Part shown: one piece after another, positions 60,417-64,000 of the stretch
Layout of the letters: each line of letters begins with the position of its first letter
How positions within the stretch are numbered: position 1 is the stretch's first letter
NCBI GenBank assembly: GCA_946807835.1
Contig: OX327712.1
Span: 18,742,001 to 18,806,000, forward strand
From: Ailanthus altissimus
Taxonomy: Eukaryota; Streptophyta; Magnoliopsida; Sapindales; Simaroubaceae
Reading direction: 5' to 3'
DNA length: 64,000 nucleotides
Position numbers and translations under genes: made by a program
The notes under the pieces: generated by a model
Seen by the model: the letters and a program-made list of their open reading frames with translations, nothing else
The model's database searches: none
Told to the model about the DNA's origin: nothing

Positions 60417-61335
60417 ATGGGATTATTAGAAACAAGGATAAAGTCTGTGAATATTGATAAAATATGGAGTAAATTAGCTTTAAAAGATTGGAAACTGGAA
60501 CATAACTCTGATTGCTTAAATATGAGGAGGACTTGGATTGTATTTAACCCAGTTAGGTGCAATGTAATAATTTTGGACAAGCATTGGCAATTCATACACT
60601 GTAAGGTGCAGATTGAAGATATAGAGTTCTATTGGACTATTGTCTATGGGGCCACCGAGGCAATAGATAGGGAGGCTTTGTGGCGAGACCTTCATACTGG
60701 AATAGCAGACAATCAAATTCCTCGGCTGATTCAAGGTGATTTTAATAATGTCCTTAACAATAATGATAGAATTATAGGCATTTATATGAATGAAAATATG
60801 GTGGACTTGTTCAAAAACTGGATATCAGGGTTAGAGTTATTTGAGTTAAAAAAATAAGGGTTACAGATTCACATGGTGTAACAATCAGATGGGTCTCTAG
60901 AGGATATGATGGAAGATTGATTGGGTTTTTGTTAATGAGAAATGGGTGGACACATGGGAGTTCAAGGAGAATGAAGTGCTAACAGCAAGCGTTTCTAATC
61001 ACTCTCCACTTATAGTAATAATTTCTAGGCCTCTCCACAGACGTAGGATTCCTTTCAGGTTCTTCAATGCTTGGTGCTCTTATTCCCAGTTTTATAGCAT
61101 TGTTACAAATGTGTGGCATACGGAGATCAATAGCCCCCCAATGCATAAAGTTTGGTGCAAGCTTAAACTGTTAAAGACTCAGTTAAAAGATCTCAATAAA
61201 AAACACTTCTTGGATGTCTCACAGAAAATTACAGATATTAAGGTTGTGCTGGACTCTCTTCAGAATGGCCTAATGGCCGATCCTTTTAATCAAGTGCTTC
61301 AAGATGAAGAACGGTGTGTCTACAAGCAATTATGA
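60417..61335 (+). pseudogene. LINE endonuclease and linker remnant
   Basis: An open segment at 60417-60857 begins MGLLETRIKS, the second block of the apurinic-type endonuclease with the catalytic Glu (L-E-T-R), and includes LIQGDFNNVL, the usual G-D-F-N block. A frame change near 60857 is followed by a second open segment (60946-61335) containing SNHSPLIV, the conserved S-D/N-H-S-P end of the endonuclease. The N-terminal block is missing. The segments cannot form one protein without the frame break. Confidence 0.82.
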
Positions 61336-61559
61336 CAACTTATAATCACTGAGGGAAGCTTTATCAGACAGAAATCTAGGATTAATTGAGTTCAACTATG
61401 GGACTCAAATTCTAGATATTTTCATAACATGGTTAAACAGAGAAGAGCAAGAAATACAATCACTTCTTTAGTGAACCAAAATAGTGACTCTATTCAAGAT
61501 CCTGAGGCAATTAAAAGTCTGATAGTGAGTTATTACAAAAAGCTGTTGGGAATATCTGC

Positions 61560-62847
61560 AAGGGCCAGAGAGCTCATTCAATAATAAATATTGGATAAAG
61601 GCTCTAAGCTTAAGGTGGAAGACAGAGATATGCTATGCACTCCCATATCTGACCAAGAAGTTAAAGAAACTATATTCAGCATCAACGGGGACAAAGCTCC
61701 TGGACCTGATGGATACAACAGTCTCTTTTTAAAAAAATACTAAAATATCATTGGCAAAGAAGTCACTGAAGCTGTGCAACATTTCTTCTCAACAGGTCAG
61801 ATATATTATCCTGTTAATTCAACTGCCATCACTTTAGTCCTAAATGTGTCTAACCCTAATGGCTTAGGTGACTACAGACCAATAGTGTGTTGCATTGTCT
61901 TGTACAAATGTATTACCAAAATTATAACCTTCAGACTGAGGAAGGTTATTGGCTATCTGGTTTACCCAAGTCAATCAGCTTTTATCCTTCATAGGAAAAT
62001 AGCAGATAATGTCATCTTGGCTCATGAATTAGTGAGGGGATATAATAGAAAGAATGAGGTTCCTAGTTGTGTTCTCAAAATTAATCTGCGAAAGACTTAT
62101 GATTCAATTTCTTGGGATTTCTTAGAAGAAGTTTTAATTGGTTTTAATTTTTTATATTCCTTCATCCGGCTAATCATGTGTTGTGTTAGAATAAGTATGT
62201 TCTCTGTGATGGTAAATGATATCTTGGAAGGTCTTTTTCAGGGAAAGAAAGACTTGAGACAAGGGGATCCAATGTCTCATTTGTTATTTGTCCTTGCTGT
62301 GGAGTATCTCAATAAAAGTCTTAATAGTATTCTAGAAGAAAACTTTACTTTTCATAAAGGATGCAAAAGATTGAAGCTGAACCATTTAATCTTTACTGAT
62401 AATTTGCTACTTTTCTCTTATGGCGATACTAGTTCCATTAACCACTTCAATAATGTCTTAGAAGATTTTTACAAGACATCTGGTTTGAAATTAAATGTGA
62501 ACAAGAGCTCTATATTCTTTGGACACGTTACTGGCCACACTAAAGATGTAATTTTACATTTAACCCAATTTCAGCATGGAGAGCTACCGGTCAAATATCT
62601 TGGTGTCCCTTTAATCTCTGGGAGACTCAAGAAAGAACATTGTCAAGATCTGATCAGTAAAATAACAGTAAGAATTTCTAATTGGGAGGTTAAGAAACTC
62701 TCCTATGTAGGGCATCTTCAACTGCTAAACTCTGTCTTAATGAGTATGCATATCTATTGGTGCTCTATTTTTGTCTTCCCAAAAATAGTTATCAAGGAAG
62801 TGGAAGGTATACGTAGGAAATTCTTATGGCATAGTCCTGAATCTTAG
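61560..62847 (+). pseudogene. LINE reverse transcriptase (open over 357 codons, active site altered)
   Basis: Upstream scraps (61610-61740) read INGDKAPGPDGYN, the usual start of plant LINE reverse transcriptase, followed by a TAA near 61740. The open stretch 61774-62847 contains NPNGLGDYRPIVCC, QSAFI, LRQGDPMS, IFTDNLLLFS, GLKLNVNKSS and KYLGVPL in the expected order. The catalytic F-A-D-D box reads F-T-D-N, so one of the two metal-binding aspartates is lost. DFLEEVLIGFNF and KINLRKTYDS are also present, the latter where L-D-I-x-K-A-Y-D is usual, another lost aspartate. The enzyme would be inactive. Confidence 0.88.
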
Positions 62848-63668
62848 AAAACAAGAGGCTTAGTTGCATGGTCTCAAGTTTGCAAGCACAAGCGTGAATG
62901 AGGATTAGGCATAAAATCTATACATACTTGGAATCAAGCAACAATGATTAAACATATTTGGGAGCTTCTAGCAGTTAAATCCTCCTTATGGGCTCGGTGG
63001 GTGATTGATAACAAGCTTAAAAGACTGTGCTTTTAGGGTATCACAAAACCAATTGATTGCAGTTGGGTTTGGCGAAATCTCCTGCAATGTAGAAACCAAG
63101 CAAAAAAGTTTTTTGGCTATGAATTGGGAAATGGCTCTAATTTTTCCTTTTGGTATAATCCATGAATATAGGGTGTTTCTTTATTAGACAAATTTCCTCA
63201 TATAAATATTAGGGACTCTCATATAAAAATAGTTATCAAAGAAGTGAAAGGTATATGTAGAAAATTCTTATAGCATGGTCCTGAATCTTAAAAAACAAGA
63301 GGTTTAGTTGCATGGTCTCAAGTTTGCAAGCACAAGAGTAAAGGGGGATTAAGCATAAAATCTATACATACTTAGAATCAAGCAGCAATGATTAAACATA
63401 TTTGGGAGCTTCTGGCAGTTAAATCCTCCATGTGGGCTCGGTGGGTGATTAATAACAAGCTTAGAAGACTGAGCTTTTGGAATATCACAAAACCAATTGA
63501 TTGCAATTCGGTTTGGCAGAATTTCCTATAATGTAGAAACCAAGCAAAAAAAAATTTTGGCTATGAATTGGGAAATGGCTCTAATTTTTTCTTTTGGTAT
63601 GATCCATGGATGTAGAGTGTTTCTTTATTAGACAAATTCCCTCATATAAATATTGGGAACTCTGATAT
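62781..63668 (+). repeat. 444-bp tandem duplication in the LINE
   Basis: Unit 1 62781-63224 and unit 2 63225-63668, both starting AAAAATAGTTATCAA and ending near AAATATT(A/G)GG(G/A)ACTCT. The units differ at scattered sites. The unit covers the end of the reverse transcriptase frame and part of the zinc-binding region, so normal ORF2 would contain it once. Confidence 0.92.
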
Positions 63669-64000
63669 TCCAATTTATACAAAAGTTAAGGACCTCTGGC
63701 GTAATGGGATTTGGAATTTACCGGATCCGGTGGATGTACACACTGCCCAAGATTGGAAAATTTTCCACTCACACTTCTCTATTGCTTCTTGTGAAGATAA
63801 GATAATTTGGACTGGTTGCTCCAATAAAAAATTCTCTATTGCTAATGCATGTCAAAACTTATCAGAGACAGGTGCTAAGATCGGATGGTATAAACTACTA
63901 TAGAGTGCTCAATATATCTCTAAACATAGTTTTATCACATGGCTAGCCTTGAAGGACAAATTATCTACAAAAAGTAAATTGGCAAAATGGAGTCTTGTTC
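63225..64000 (+). pseudogene. LINE C-terminal zinc-binding region
   Basis: Second copy of the duplicated part followed by unique sequence reading DLWRNGIWNLPDP and a later stretch SLKHSFITWLALKD with nearby lysine-rich residues (63915-63990), typical of the zinc-binding reverse transcriptase module of plant LINEs. It contains stops and leaves the window on the right. Confidence 0.75.

Larger units (their letters stand above)
60400..64000 (+). mobile_element. LINE (L1-type non-LTR retrotransposon), runs off the window
   Basis: Plus-strand order: endonuclease (60417-61100), linker, reverse transcriptase (61560-62847), and C-terminal zinc-binding reverse transcriptase region (62850-64000). This is the layout of plant L1-type ORF2. 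ORF1 and a 5' UTR are absent: homology starts inside the endonuclease at about 60400, as in 5'-truncated LINE copies. The poly(A) end would lie beyond 64000. The many stops show an old inactive copy. Confidence 0.9.

Overview
This is a piece of a plant nuclear genome, almost certainly a dicot. The only host gene family visible is a plant-type L-threonine aldolase with many short introns. The rest is AT-rich and packed with plant retrotransposons (Ty1/copia, Ty3/gypsy, LINE), Mutator-like DNA transposons (MULEs) and solo LTRs. I saw no bacterial or organellar genes, no tRNA or rRNA genes and no CRISPR array.

Layout. 1-4759: 5' part of a minus-strand Ty3/gypsy element (gag-pol open to the window edge, PBS, 5' LTR), inserted into intron 6 of a threonine aldolase pseudogene (copy B, 4978-7336). 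7337-9130: copy B upstream flank, then a fragment of aldolase 3' flank. 9298-10643: a third, truncated aldolase relic (copy C). 10650-13904: dispersed repeat, a Mutator-type MITE and a degenerate minisatellite. 13910-23237: a complete, very young LTR retrotransposon whose pol is full of stops, with a GC-rich repetitive leader, inserted in the minisatellite with target duplication ATTAT. 23243-26365: rest of the minisatellite, a second copy of the dispersed repeat, and a duplicated MULE fragment. 26997-29369: solo LTR. 30446-33237: small internally deleted copia element.

33810-44619: the best-preserved threonine aldolase gene (copy A, minus strand). Its first intron has grown to about 8.1 kb through nested insertions: a copia element, a solo LTR inside that copia element with target duplication TCAAT, and a further LTR fragment. 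45865 to about 52980: a large MULE inserted upstream of copy A, carrying convergent remnants of a DUF1985/Ulp1 (C48 peptidase) gene and a mudrA-type transposase. 52985-57968: a decayed minus-strand copia element. 57969-60400: AT-rich noncoding DNA with a 186-bp tandem duplication. 60400-64000: a plus-strand LINE with endonuclease, reverse transcriptase and zinc-binding regions, leaving the window on the right.

How it fits together. The host story is a small threonine aldolase cluster (copies A, B and C, all minus strand) repeatedly broken and spread apart by transposons. The most unusual object is the 9.3-kb element at 13910-23237: its 2.19-kb LTRs differ only by one base in a T-run, yet its own pol cannot encode a working protein. 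It was therefore probably mobilised in trans, and its untranslated leader holds several unexplained repeat arrays. Protein assignments come from reading motifs by eye; no database search was possible.
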